The notes beneath the pieces are model-generated. The model searched no databases, was not told the origin of the DNA, and saw only the letters and a program-made list of their open reading frames with translations. A stretch of 64,000 nucleotides of DNA from CBDDBU01 sp965226045 (GTDB taxonomy: Bacteria; Pseudomonadota; Alphaproteobacteria; VGEJ01). Below, piece by piece: positions 27,841-36,450 of the stretch (its first letter is position 1; each line of letters starts with the position of its first letter). The position numbers and the translations under genes are program-made. Location of the stretch: positions 11,004-75,003 of the forward strand of contig CBDDBU010000015.1 of the NCBI GenBank assembly GCA_965226045.1, read 5' to 3'.

Positions 27841-29180
27841 CGTTTGGCCACCCCCAACGCCGCTGCCCGCGCTTCGGCCTCGGCGATTTGGGGTGTCGAT
27901 AGCTCGGCGGCGAGAGCGGCGCGGCCGGCGATGCCGCTCGGCTCGGCTTGGGCGGCAGCCAGCAGGAACCACATCAGCGCGCTCACCTTGTCAGCCACAC
28001 CGCCCTCACCTTTGGCCAGAAGCGCGCCGAGATTAGCTTGGGCGAAGGCATCGCCCCGGGCCGCAGCCTTGGCGTACCAAGCTCGCGCTAGCGCGTGATC
28101 GCGCGCGACTCCGTGGCCGAAGTAGTACATGCGCCCGAGGTTGCCCTCGGCGTTGGCGTTGTGGGCGGCGGCCGCCTGGCGGTACCAGCGCAGTGCCGCC
28201 GCGTAGTCCGGTGGGGCGCCGTGGCCGAGATAGGCCATGTTGCCGAGGCTCGACTGGGCGTCCACGTTGCCGGCCGCGGCCGCGCGTTCGTACCACACCC
28301 GCGCCAGGGTGAAATCGCGTGTCACCGCCTGGCCGAGATAGTACATGTTGGCGAGGTTGTTCTGGGCCGCGACGTTGCCGCCATCGGCCGCCAGCCGATA
28401 CCAGCGCAACGCCTTGGCGAGGTCGCGGGTCACGCCATCGCCGGTGAAGAACATGTTGCCGAGATTGGCGCGAGCATCGATATGGCCCAATTCGGCGGCG
28501 ATGCGAAACAGCCGCGCCGCCTCGCCCGCGTCGCGCGCCACCCCCTCGCCCTTGAGGTAGAGGACCCCGAGGTTGAACTGAGAATCCGTATGTCTACGCG
28601 CGGCGGCGAGGCGATAGAGCCGGGCGGCTATCGCATCGTCACGCCGAACCGCGATGCCGCGATGGTGAAAGTTGGCGAGGTTGAAGAGCGCAGCCGGCAG
28701 GCCCTGTTTGGCGGCAAGGCGATACCAGCGCGCGGCGGCGGCGTCATCGCGCGCCACGCCACGGCCCTGCTGGAGCAGATTGCCGAGGTTGAGCTGGGCG
28801 GGCGCGACGCCGGCTTCGGCCGCGAGCCGATAGTAGCGGACGGCCGCCGCCGCGTCGGGTGCGACGCCGAGGCCGTCTTGATACATGTCACCGAGCGAGT
28901 TAGAGGCGGGCGCCCACCCCTGATCGGCCGAGGCGGTGAACAGCCCTAAGGCGGCGGCATGGTCAGTGGCCACGCCCAGCCCGGCCATATACATCAGGCC
29001 GAGGTTGTACTGCGCCTCGCGATCTCCGGCCTCGGCAAGCGGCGCAAGGTGGGCGAGCGCGGTCGGGAAGTCGCCCGCCCGCGCCGCCGCGATCCCGTCG
29101 AGAAGTTGGCTCCGCTCTTCAGCCGCCGCCGGGCCGAGGCCCAGCAACAAGAGGAGCAGCGCGACGGCGACAAGACGCAT
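27837..29180 (-). CDS. Secreted/periplasmic Sel1-repeat (TPR-like) protein
   Basis: This protein has 447 residues. An N-terminal signal peptide (MRLVAVALLLLLLGLGPAAA, cleavage likely after AAA/AE) directs it to the periplasm or envelope. The rest is about ten consecutive 36-residue Sel1-like repeats with the consensus AxxGxxxAQxNLGxMYxxGxGVxxDxxxAxxWYRxA, starting at residue ~45. Such solenoids act as protein-protein scaffolds (for example in envelope stress, secretion or cell-division regulation). The specific partner is unknown; the repeats are unusually regular. The 3' end overlaps higA. Confidence 0.9.
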   Translation of the reverse strand: MRLVAVALLLLLLGLGPAAAEERSQLLDGIAAARAGDFPTALAHLAPLAEAGDREAQYNLGLMYMAGLGVATDHAAALGLFTASADQGWAPASNSLGDMYQDGLGVAPDAAAAVRYYRLAAEAGVAPAQLNLGNLLQQGRGVARDDAAAARWYRLAAKQGLPAALFNLANFHHRGIAVRRDDAIAARLYRLAAARRHTDSQFNLGVLYLKGEGVARDAGEAARLFRIAAELGHIDARANLGNMFFTGDGVTRDLAKALRWYRLAADGGNVAAQNNLANMYYLGQAVTRDFTLARVWYERAAAAGNVDAQSSLGNMAYLGHGAPPDYAAALRWYRQAAAAHNANAEGNLGRMYYFGHGVARDHALARAWYAKAAARGDAFAQANLGALLAKGEGGVADKVSALMWFLLAAAQAEPSGIAGRAALAAELSTPQIAEAEARAAALGVAKR

Positions 29181-29213
29181 GCGCGGCGGCGGCTTGGCTG
29201 GGGCGCGCGGCCC

Positions 29214-30260
29214 CTAGATCACCGGCGCGCCGATCGGCCCATCGCCCCAGGTGTCGGGCAGGGTAAAGCCCTCGGGGAACGGATCGCTCGGGTCGTGACC
29301 GAACTGGAACAGGCCCGCAATCCACGCCCGGCCCGAGACCCGAGGCACCACCGCGTCATAACGTCCGACCTTGGTCTTGCGCACGACATCAGCGATAAAA
29401 TTGGTGCCGGTGATCGAGTCGTGGAAGAGCTTTTCGCCGACCTTGAGCTGGCCTCGAGCGGTGAGCTGGGCGAGCTTGGCCATGGTCCCGGTGCCGCACG
29501 GCGAGCGGTCGAGCCGACCCGGTTCGATCACCACGGTGCTGCGCCGGCGCTTCGTGGCGCCGCGCGGCGGACCGCCGAAATGGGTGAAGGCGACGCGGTT
29601 GATCTTCGGGTTGCGCGGGTGTTTGACCGTGAGCTGGGCATCGGCCGCGGCGGTGATCTTGCGGCCGACGGCGACGATGTCGCGGGCCTCGCTCGGCTCG
29701 ATCTTGAAACCGAGCTTGGCCGCGTCGACCATGGCGAACACGGCGCCGCCGTAGGCAACATCGACCGTCACGGTGCCCAGGCCCTCGACCTCCAGCGTCG
29801 CGTCGAGGTGGGTGACGAACGCGGGGACACTTTCGAGCGAGACCCGCTCGCACTTGCCATCGCGGCAGGTCGCGGTGGCGGTGACCAGACCAGCCGGGGT
29901 GTCGAGCACGACCTTGGTGGTCGGTTCCTTCATCGGCAGAATGCCGGTCTCCAGGAGCACGGTGGTGACGCACATCGCGTTCGAGCCCGACATCGGCGGG
30001 TAGTCGGTCGATTCCATGACGATGAAGCCGGCATCGGCCTTGGGGGTGGTCGGCGCGAGCAAGAGGTTGACCGACATCGCGGCCGAACCGCGCGGCTCGA
30101 ACAGGATCATGCGGCGCAGGCTATCGCCGTGCTTCTCGAGCCAGCTTTTCTTGTCGAACATCGTCTTGCCCGGCACGTCAAGGACGCCGCCCGTAATAAC
30201 GCGGCCGACCTCGCCTTCGGCGTGGGCGTGGACCACCGTGATGACTTTCTGCCAACGCAT
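29214..30260 (-). CDS. Proline racemase-family enzyme (Ser/Cys type, probable hydroxyproline epimerase-like)
   Basis: This is a 348-residue protein of the proline racemase/hydroxyproline epimerase superfamily. The start is MRWQKVITVVHAHAEGE. The second catalytic Cys is present in DRSPCGTGTMA. The first catalytic position, normally Cys in MCGHG, is replaced: here MSGSNAMC with Ser. Within this superfamily a Ser/Cys pair has been described for some 4-hydroxyproline 2-epimerases, whereas a Cys/Thr pair marks trans-3-hydroxyproline dehydratases; assignment to a substrate is therefore tentative. No other hydroxyproline-catabolic gene is adjacent. The GlcG/HbpS-like gene is divergent. Confidence 0.82.
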   Translation of the reverse strand: MRWQKVITVVHAHAEGEVGRVITGGVLDVPGKTMFDKKSWLEKHGDSLRRMILFEPRGSAAMSVNLLLAPTTPKADAGFIVMESTDYPPMSGSNAMCVTTVLLETGILPMKEPTTKVVLDTPAGLVTATATCRDGKCERVSLESVPAFVTHLDATLEVEGLGTVTVDVAYGGAVFAMVDAAKLGFKIEPSEARDIVAVGRKITAAADAQLTVKHPRNPKINRVAFTHFGGPPRGATKRRRSTVVIEPGRLDRSPCGTGTMAKLAQLTARGQLKVGEKLFHDSITGTNFIADVVRKTKVGRYDAVVPRVSGRAWIAGLFQFGHDPSDPFPEGFTLPDTWGDGPIGAPVI

Positions 30261-30378
30261 CGCACTCCCCCTCGTTGATAGCGGCAGATGGTAGCAGGCG
30301 GACTGGCGCGAGCACAGTGTGCTAGCCTGGGCCTGCGCCCGCCGCGTTGGACGGCGGCGCCCACGGGAGGATACGAAT

Positions 30379-30789
30379 ATGAGCAATCTCGCCGACAGAA
30401 AAGCCCTGACCCATGACGGTACCATCGCCATCGCCACCGCGGCCGTGGCCGAGGCCAAGCGCAACGGTTGGAACGTGACGATCGCGATCGTCGACGCGGG
30501 CGGCCACCCGCTTCACCTCCAGCGCCTCGACGGGGCCGGCCCCGGCACCGCCGCCGCGGCCGTCAGCAAGGCGCGGACCTCAGCGTTGTATGGCTTCGAG
30601 ACCAAGGGCTTCGAGGGCATGGTCAAGGATGGCCGCACCGGCATCCTCAACCTGCCTGATTCGCTGCCGCTTGAGGGCGGGCTGCCGATCACCGTCGATG
30701 GCGTGGTCGTGGGCGGGGTCGGTGTCTCGGGCGTCGCCTCGAGCGATGATGCGAAGGTGGCCAAGGCCGGGATCGACGCGCTCCTCTAG
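30379..30789 (+). CDS. GlcG/HbpS-family (DUF336) protein
   Basis: This is a 136-residue GlcG/HbpS-like protein with a profilin-like fold. The family pattern is LTHDGTIAIATAAVAEAKRNGWNVTIAIVDAGGH, then RLDGAGPGTAAAAVSKARTSA and GGLPITVDGVVVGGVGVSG. Members have been linked to heme binding (HbpS) or occur in glycolate utilisation loci (GlcG) and corrinoid operons; the exact function here is open. A GGAGG Shine-Dalgarno precedes ATG 30379. The gene is divergent from the proline-racemase-family gene. Confidence 0.85.
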   Translation: MSNLADRKALTHDGTIAIATAAVAEAKRNGWNVTIAIVDAGGHPLHLQRLDGAGPGTAAAAVSKARTSALYGFETKGFEGMVKDGRTGILNLPDSLPLEGGLPITVDGVVVGGVGVSGVASSDDAKVAKAGIDALL

Positions 30790-30824
30790 GGGCGGCTGTG
30801 TCGCCTACCGCGCGAGATGGGGGC

Positions 30825-30992
30825 TCAGAGAAACTGCATGACGCCAGCGATGACGACGTAGAGGGCGACGACCACCAGGAAAATATTGGCGATCATGTCC
30901 ATTTCCCGTCCCAGACCGCGTAGCCGGCGGGCGAACAGGAGCTTGAGGACAAACCCGCCGACAAACATCACCGCGATGAATTTGAGGATCAT
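30825..30992 (-). CDS. Small membrane protein (55 aa), two hydrophobic helices
   Basis: This minus-strand frame encodes 55 residues from MILKFIAVMFVGGFVLKLL to VVIAGVMQFL. Two hydrophobic segments (about 3-18 and 34-53) flank a strongly basic loop (ARRLRGLGREMD), a positive-inside hairpin typical of a real inner-membrane miniprotein rather than a chance frame. It lies between the GlcG/HbpS-like gene and the DUF2062 gene. I recognise no family. The clean hydropathy pattern is the evidence; expression is untested. Confidence 0.55.
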   Translation of the reverse strand: MILKFIAVMFVGGFVLKLLFARRLRGLGREMDMIANIFLVVVALYVVIAGVMQFL

Positions 30993-31267
30993 CGACCGGC
31001 CGACGTCGTCATCGCCGGCTCGAATGTCGCCGTCGAACGTCCTATATCAGAAGTCCCAGCCCACATCAGAAATCCTAGCATGGGCGGGCACGGCGCGGTG
31101 GCGATGGCGTCACACCGCCGAAACGAGGCGTTTGCCCACCCGAGGCGTTTTGCGTTGCGCGCGGGCAGCCGCCCGGTATCTTCGGGCGAACGGAGCGGCG
31201 ACGACGGAACGGCGGCGGCCAGGTAGCGGGCTAGCGGCATGGCCTAGGGGAGTTGCCGATCTCGAAC
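30993..31267. other. Intergenic region, nothing recognised
   Basis: I see no gene or RNA here. Two short similar segments (ATCAGAAGTCCCAGCCCA and ATCAGAAATCC) near 31047-31078 are the only notable repeats. Frames that cross this stretch on either strand have the Arg/Pro/Ala-rich composition of chance frames in GC-rich DNA. Confidence 0.4.
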
Positions 31268-31918
31268 ATGAACCAAACGGCGCAAAGACGGAGAGAACGA
31301 TCGTGGAGCGAGCGGCTGGAGCGGCTGTGGCGGTATCGCCTGCTGATCCCGCTCAAGCGCAATCCGCATCCGCCGGAGTATTCCGCATACGGCATCATGG
31401 TTGGTGTCGGCGTCGCGCTGACGCCGACGGTCGGGGTGCAGATGGGGATCGTCGTCCTGATCTGGTTGATCGCCCGCCATGTCTTCGGCTGGCATTTCAG
31501 TGTCGTCTTGGGCTGCGCCTGGACCTGGATTACCAACTATCTGACGGCGCCACCGATCTACTATGTCCTCTACGTGACCGGACATCTCATGCTCGGGCGC
31601 TGGAATGCCCTCGCCGGCTACGACGCGTTCGCCGAGGTCTCGCGGAGTTTCTTTTCGCCCCCCGATCTCGGCCCCATAGAACTCGCCGAGTTCTACATCA
31701 CCACGGTGTTCGTGGGCTGGGGCGTGCCGATGCTGGTCGGGTGCGTTCCATTCGTCATCATCGGCGGTGCACTGGCCTATTGGTGGGGCCTGCGCTTCGT
31801 GATCCGTTATCGCAGAGCGCGCCAGCAACGTCGCATCCGGCGTGCTGAACGCGCCCGCCTACGCGCCGCCCAAGCCGTCGAGCCGAGCGCGACCGGCGCC
31901 GCCACGACCGAAGGCTAG
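31268..31918 (+). CDS. DUF2062 domain membrane protein
   Basis: This is a 216-residue integral membrane protein of the DUF2062 family. The family core is LKRNPHPPEYSAYGIMVGVGVALTPTVGVQM followed by further hydrophobic segments (VLIWLIARHVFGWHFSVVLG; WGVPMLVGCVPFVIIGGALAYWW), and it ends in a very basic Arg/Ala-rich cytoplasmic tail. Function is not established. The start ATG 31268 (MNQTAQRRRER) was chosen. It is convergent with the DMT transporter gene, 25 bp away. Confidence 0.85.
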   Translation: MNQTAQRRRERSWSERLERLWRYRLLIPLKRNPHPPEYSAYGIMVGVGVALTPTVGVQMGIVVLIWLIARHVFGWHFSVVLGCAWTWITNYLTAPPIYYVLYVTGHLMLGRWNALAGYDAFAEVSRSFFSPPDLGPIELAEFYITTVFVGWGVPMLVGCVPFVIIGGALAYWWGLRFVIRYRRARQQRRIRRAERARLRAAQAVEPSATGAATTEG

Positions 31919-31943
31919 GCCAGCGGCCGATCAAGCCTGCAAA

Positions 31944-32858
31944 TCAAGCGGGCGCGGCGGACCGCGATTCGCGCAACGACCACAGCGCCAGCCCAGCAAT
32001 CGCCCCCAGCACCACCGCGCCGCCCACGCCGGTGTAGACGTCGGGTACCTCGTTGAGTAGGAGCCACACCCAGATCGGGCCAATGATGACCTCGATCAGG
32101 CCGAGCAGCGAGAGTTCCGCCGCCGGCACGTAGCGCGAGCCCATGGTGTAGAGCATGAAGCCGAGGCCGACCTGAAAGGCGCCGGCCACCGCGCACCAGA
32201 ACAGATCGTTGTTGCTGACCCCGACATCGCCGCCAACGATGACGAACGCGATCACCGCGCCAATCAACCCGGCCACGCACACCGTCGGCACCATGTCGGT
32301 GGAGAGCCCGAAACGGACCGAGCCGTAGCGGATTGAAATGATGTAGAACGACGTCGCCAGAGCGCAGAGGATTCCCGCCACATTGCCAAGCCAGCGCCCC
32401 GCGTTGAGGCCCTGGCCGACCATGATGGCGACCCCCACCAGCGCGACCGCGATGGCGATCGAGGTCGGTGCGCGGACGCGCTCCTTCAGCACCAGCCACG
32501 CCAGGATTGCGACAAAGAACGGCACCAGCGCGATCAGGAACAGGGTGTTGGCGACCGAGGTGGTGGTGATCGAGAATATGTAGCCAAAGAAGGCAAGGCC
32601 AAGGAAAAGCCCACCGCTCAGACCGGGCCAGCCGATCCCGCGCAGGGTGGCGCCGATCGCCATGCGATCGCGGGCGAGCAAGATCAGAAAGATAAACGCG
32701 GCCTGGATGAGCGAGCGCCAGAACACGATCTGGAAGCCGGACGCTTCCTCGATTTGGCGGACGATAGGGCCGCCGGTCGAGAGCACGAGGCCCGCGCAAA
32801 CCATGATCAGAACGCCGCGCATGAGCATGGGGTTGCGGTCGTGGGAGATGCTGCTCAT
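31944..32858 (-). CDS. EamA/DMT-superfamily transporter
   Basis: This is a 304-residue inner-membrane protein with about ten hydrophobic segments arranged as two EamA repeats (residues ~14-145 and ~160-290), the drug/metabolite transporter fold. Typical motifs are GFQIVFWRSLIQAAFI in the first half and YTMGSRYVPAAELSLLGLIEVIIGPIWVWLLLNE in the second. Substrates of this superfamily range from amino acids to nucleosides and cannot be predicted from sequence. Length is normal; the start MSSISHDRNPML is the first ATG. Confidence 0.88.
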   Translation of the reverse strand: MSSISHDRNPMLMRGVLIMVCAGLVLSTGGPIVRQIEEASGFQIVFWRSLIQAAFIFLILLARDRMAIGATLRGIGWPGLSGGLFLGLAFFGYIFSITTTSVANTLFLIALVPFFVAILAWLVLKERVRAPTSIAIAVALVGVAIMVGQGLNAGRWLGNVAGILCALATSFYIISIRYGSVRFGLSTDMVPTVCVAGLIGAVIAFVIVGGDVGVSNNDLFWCAVAGAFQVGLGFMLYTMGSRYVPAAELSLLGLIEVIIGPIWVWLLLNEVPDVYTGVGGAVVLGAIAGLALWSLRESRSAAPA

Positions 32859-33039
32859 GGTTTCAAGGGCTTTCGTGACCGGTGGGCGGGAGCGCTATCT
32901 TCGCGGTTTGGCCCCAACTTGCAAGAGCGGTACGGGCAGGCGCGAGCTCCGTTGACGCGGCGGCGACGAGGGCTAGAGTGGGCGCCCAATCGCGGCAAAA
33001 GTCGGCGCGGCGCGCGTGGCGCCGATCAGGGGAGTAGCC

Positions 33040-34026
33040 ATGAAATTCGCGGGACCCGTTCTCGTCACCGGCGCCGCCGGCTGCATCGGCGCACAGATCG
33101 TGAGCAACCTGACACGCGACGGGATCGAACCGATCGTCTTCGACAAAAGCGAGGATCGCCGCCGCCTCAAGCTCTCCATGGAGGACCCCGAGCGGGCCGC
33201 TGATGTGACATGGGTGCCCGGCGACCTTCGTGATCGCGCGGCGGTCGAGGCGGTGATGGCCGACCACCGCGTTGACGCCGTAATCCATCTCGCCGCGCTT
33301 CAAGTCCCGTTCTGTAATGCCGACCCGGTCTTGGGGGCGGAGGTCGACGTGGTCGGCCATGTCAACGTGTTCGAGGCGGCGCGCAAACTCGGCGTGCGCA
33401 AGCTGGTCTACGCCAGCTCCGTGGCGGCGCTGCCGCCCGAGGGCGGGATCCGGCCGGCGACCCTGTACGGCGTGTACAAACTCGCCGACGAGGGCATCGC
33501 CGACGTCTACTGGAACACGTGGCAGGTGCCCTCGATCGGCATCCGGCCACACTCGGTCTACGGGCCGGGGCGCGATCAGGGCGTAACGGCGGCACCCTCC
33601 AAGGCGATGCTGGCGGCGGCGGCGGGGCGGCGCTTCACCCTCCCCTACGGCGGCACCCTGATGATGCAGCACGTGAGCGAGGTCGCCGACGCCTTCATCC
33701 GTTCGGCCGGCACCGAGGTTCAGGGCGCGCCTGTCTTCGACCTCGCCGGCGAGGACACGACGATGACCGAGGTGGTGGCGGCCATCAAACGCTTCGTGCC
33801 CGACGCCGACATCAAAATCGGCGATGTCGAGATCCCCTTCGTCGCCGGCCTCGATGATGCGGGACTGCGCGCGCTGGTCGGCGAGTGGCCGCGCGTCGGC
33901 CTCGATGCGGGCGTCGAGAAAACGGTCACCGCCTTCCGGATCCTAATCCAGCGCGGCTTCGTTCGTGCTGAGGACGCCTACCTCACCGTCCTCGGCGAGG
34001 GCCACGACCCGATCTACGACAGCTAG
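33040..34026 (+). CDS. NAD(P)-dependent epimerase/dehydratase (extended SDR)
   Basis: This is a 328-residue extended short-chain dehydrogenase/reductase. The nucleotide-binding loop is VTGAAGCIGAQIV, the active site Tyr-Lys is LYGVYKLADEG (YxxxK), and the preceding Ser is in VYASSVAAL. It is similar to UDP-sugar epimerase-type enzymes, but no glycan genes are adjacent, so the substrate may be another small molecule. The start is ATG 33040 after a GGAG. The neighbours on both sides are transcribed in the opposite direction. Confidence 0.86.
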   Translation: MKFAGPVLVTGAAGCIGAQIVSNLTRDGIEPIVFDKSEDRRRLKLSMEDPERAADVTWVPGDLRDRAAVEAVMADHRVDAVIHLAALQVPFCNADPVLGAEVDVVGHVNVFEAARKLGVRKLVYASSVAALPPEGGIRPATLYGVYKLADEGIADVYWNTWQVPSIGIRPHSVYGPGRDQGVTAAPSKAMLAAAAGRRFTLPYGGTLMMQHVSEVADAFIRSAGTEVQGAPVFDLAGEDTTMTEVVAAIKRFVPDADIKIGDVEIPFVAGLDDAGLRALVGEWPRVGLDAGVEKTVTAFRILIQRGFVRAEDAYLTVLGEGHDPIYDS

Positions 34027-34050
34027 CGCACCGCCAAGCGCCAGCGCCCT

Positions 34051-34863
34051 TTAGAGGGCGCGCAGCTTGGACATCAGGACGGCGTGGAGCTTGGGGCCAG
34101 CGGCTATCAAGCCGGCGTGGCGGATTGATTCGCGGTTGTAGCTGAATGGCGCGCCCTCGGGTGTCGTGACCCGGCCACCTGCCTCGGTGACCAGAAGATC
34201 GGCCGCCGCGATGTCCCAATCGTTCTTGCCGGCGAGCGAGACACAGGCGTCATGGCGACCCAGCGCGACCAGCGCTAAGCGATAGGCAATCGAGCCCAGC
34301 TTGGCGATGCGAATCAGCGCGCCGTCCGGCTCAGGCAGGTGACGGGCGACGGTGGTCTGGTTGGAGCTGATGTGCGCGCCATCAAGGTCGGCGCGATTGC
34401 TAACGACCATGTCCGCGCCGTTGCACCGCGCGCCGCCGCCGCCGACCGCGTCGAAAAACTCGTCGGTGGCCGGATTGAAGACGGCAGCGAGCCGGGGCCG
34501 ACCGTCAATTGCCAGACCGGCGCACACGGTGTATTCGGCTAGCCCGCGCAGGAACGGACGGGTGCCATCGATCGGATCGACGATCCACACTCGGCGCTTA
34601 GCCAACCGCACAGGGTCGTCGGCCGACTCTTCCGAGAGCCAACCGTCATCCGGATGCCGCGTGCACAGCCGCTCGCGCAGGAGCTCGTTCACGGCGAGGT
34701 CGGCCTCGCTCACCGGATCGCCGGGGTTCTTTTCCCAGACCTTGGGGTCGTGGCGGAAATAGCGCAGCGAGAGCGCGCCAGCCTCGCGCACCGCCTCGCA
34801 CAGAAACGCGTGGTCGGCGGCGAGTTCGCTCTCGGCGGGGTCGGCCACCGGGGGGGCAGCCAT
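34051..34863 (-). CDS. Inositol monophosphatase-family (CysQ-like) phosphatase
   Basis: This is a 270-residue Mg2+-dependent, Li+-sensitive phosphatase of the IMPase/CysQ family. Metal ligands are visible: Glu in WLSEESADD, Asp/Asp in WIVDPIDGTRPF, and Asp in NDWDIAAADLLVTEAGG. CysQ members hydrolyse 3'-phosphoadenosine 5'-phosphate, others inositol phosphates; RYFRHDPKVWEKNPGDPVSEADL resembles the 3'(2'),5'-bisphosphate nucleotidase type, but this is not certain. Its start overlaps the stop of the upstream pmbA/tldE-like gene by one base, so they form an operon. Confidence 0.87.
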   Translation of the reverse strand: MAAPPVADPAESELAADHAFLCEAVREAGALSLRYFRHDPKVWEKNPGDPVSEADLAVNELLRERLCTRHPDDGWLSEESADDPVRLAKRRVWIVDPIDGTRPFLRGLAEYTVCAGLAIDGRPRLAAVFNPATDEFFDAVGGGGARCNGADMVVSNRADLDGAHISSNQTTVARHLPEPDGALIRIAKLGSIAYRLALVALGRHDACVSLAGKNDWDIAAADLLVTEAGGRVTTPEGAPFSYNRESIRHAGLIAAGPKLHAVLMSKLRAL

Positions 34864-36251
34864 CAGGCGCCAGCCACCGTCATGCCATCAATCCGTACCG
34901 TCGGCGCATCGACGCCATAGCGGAACGCGAGGTCGTTGGCCGGGGTCAGCGCCCGGAACATGTCCCTGAGATTGCCGGCGATGGTGAGCTCGTGGACCGG
35001 GTGGGTGATCTCGCCGTTCTCGATCCAGAAGCCCGAGGCGCCACGACTGTAATCGCCAGTCACGGGATTGACGCCGAAGCCGATCAGCCCGGTCACGAAC
35101 AGGCCGCTCTTGATGTCGGCGATCAGCGCCTCAGGGCTCATCGGGCCGGGCTGGAGATAGAGGTTGGAGGCCGAGGGCGAGGGCGGCGCGCCGGTGCCAC
35201 GGCTGGCGTGTCCCGTCGAACGCAGGCCGAGCTGGTTGGCCGTGCGGGTATCCAAGAGCCAGCTTTGCAACACCCCGTCCTCGACCACCGCCAGGGTGTG
35301 GGTGCGCACCCCCTCGCCATCGCAGGGGCGGGAGGCAAGACCGCGCGCGCGGCGCGGATCGTCGACGATGGTGGTTCCGGGCGCGAACACCGGTTTGCCG
35401 CGCTGGTCCTTGAGAAAACTGGTGCCGCGTGCGATGGCGGCGCCGCCGATCGCCGCGGCGAGGTGGCGCAGCAGGCCGCCCGCGACGCGCCACTCGTAGA
35501 CCACCGGAACCTGGGCGGTGGCGACCTTGCGGGCATCGAGCCGGCGCACCGTACGTTCGCCAGCGTTGTGGCCGACGACGGCCGCATCCTCGAGGTCAGC
35601 TTGGTGGCGGGCCGAGGAAAAGTCGTAGTCGGTCTGCATCGCGGTGCCAACGCCCGCCAACACCGAGGCGCTGACGCCGAATCGCGAAGTGGTGTAGGAG
35701 CCGGCGAATCCGGCGCTGGTCACCAAAGCGGCGGTGCCCCGGCCCCAACTAGCGCTGGCGCCCTCTGAGTTGGTGACGCCCGCCACGGCGCGGGCCGCGT
35801 CCTCGGCCACGGCAGCGGTTTCGAACAGCGCATTCGCGGACGGCTCGCCCGGATCGAAGAGGTCGAGATTGGGGAGTTCCGGCGCCAGCGACGCGTCATC
35901 GGCAAGCCCGCAGTCGGGGTCCTCAAGGGCATTTCGGGCCATCGAGATCGCGCGCTCCACCAACTGGTCGAAGGCGCTCGGACTGGCGTCGGTGGAGGCG
36001 ACGATCGCCTGGCGCTTGCCAATCAGCACGCGCAAACCGATATCGTCGGACTCGGAGCGTTCCAGGTCCTCGCGCTCGCCAAGACGCTGAGTGGCCGAGA
36101 GCGAGGCGCCGCGAAACATCACCGCGTCGGCGGCATCGGCCCCGGCGGCTCGGGCGCGCGCGACCAGGTCCGAGATGCGTTCCAGCGCCCCGGCCTCGGC
36201 GCCAGCAGGCGCGAACGGTTCGGTTTCCAATCGGGGTGCGGTCATGGTCAT
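34863..36251 (-). CDS. pmbA: PmbA/TldE-family metalloprotease subunit
   Basis: This is a 462-residue member of the TldD/PmbA (TldE) family. TldD-TldE heterodimers are zinc proteases that process microcin-type peptides and other unfolded substrates; PmbA itself lacks the HExxxH site of TldD, and I see none here. Family segments are ESDDIGLRVLIGKRQA, SFLKDQRGKPVFAPGTTIVDDP, and NPVTGDYSRGASGFWIENGEI near the end. The start MTMTAPRLETEP was chosen; upstream in-frame sequence reads into the divergent purM leader. The cognate tldD is not in this window. Confidence 0.9.
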   Translation of the reverse strand: MTMTAPRLETEPFAPAGAEAGALERISDLVARARAAGADAADAVMFRGASLSATQRLGEREDLERSESDDIGLRVLIGKRQAIVASTDASPSAFDQLVERAISMARNALEDPDCGLADDASLAPELPNLDLFDPGEPSANALFETAAVAEDAARAVAGVTNSEGASASWGRGTAALVTSAGFAGSYTTSRFGVSASVLAGVGTAMQTDYDFSSARHQADLEDAAVVGHNAGERTVRRLDARKVATAQVPVVYEWRVAGGLLRHLAAAIGGAAIARGTSFLKDQRGKPVFAPGTTIVDDPRRARGLASRPCDGEGVRTHTLAVVEDGVLQSWLLDTRTANQLGLRSTGHASRGTGAPPSPSASNLYLQPGPMSPEALIADIKSGLFVTGLIGFGVNPVTGDYSRGASGFWIENGEITHPVHELTIAGNLRDMFRALTPANDLAFRYGVDAPTVRIDGMTVAGA

Positions 36252-36450
36252 GGGACCGCGCTTATATGGACGCTCGCGCCGCGAATTGCCAGCCACGAGG
36301 TGCTGGTCGGTGGCCTCGCACTTCCCGCTCGGCCCCGGATGTGGCATCGTTCGCGCGCCCCGATGCCCGCCTGCCCAGCCCGCACCCACCGCTATACCCG
36401 GACCGACCAGCCGGACCCTCCCCCCGAGGGCGCGCCGAGGAGGGGATGAT

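Noticed and set aside
28959..30278. Long plus-strand frame (439 codons) opposite the Sel1 and racemase genes
   Set aside because: Spans two well-supported genes on the other strand; composition typical of antisense frames in GC-rich DNA.
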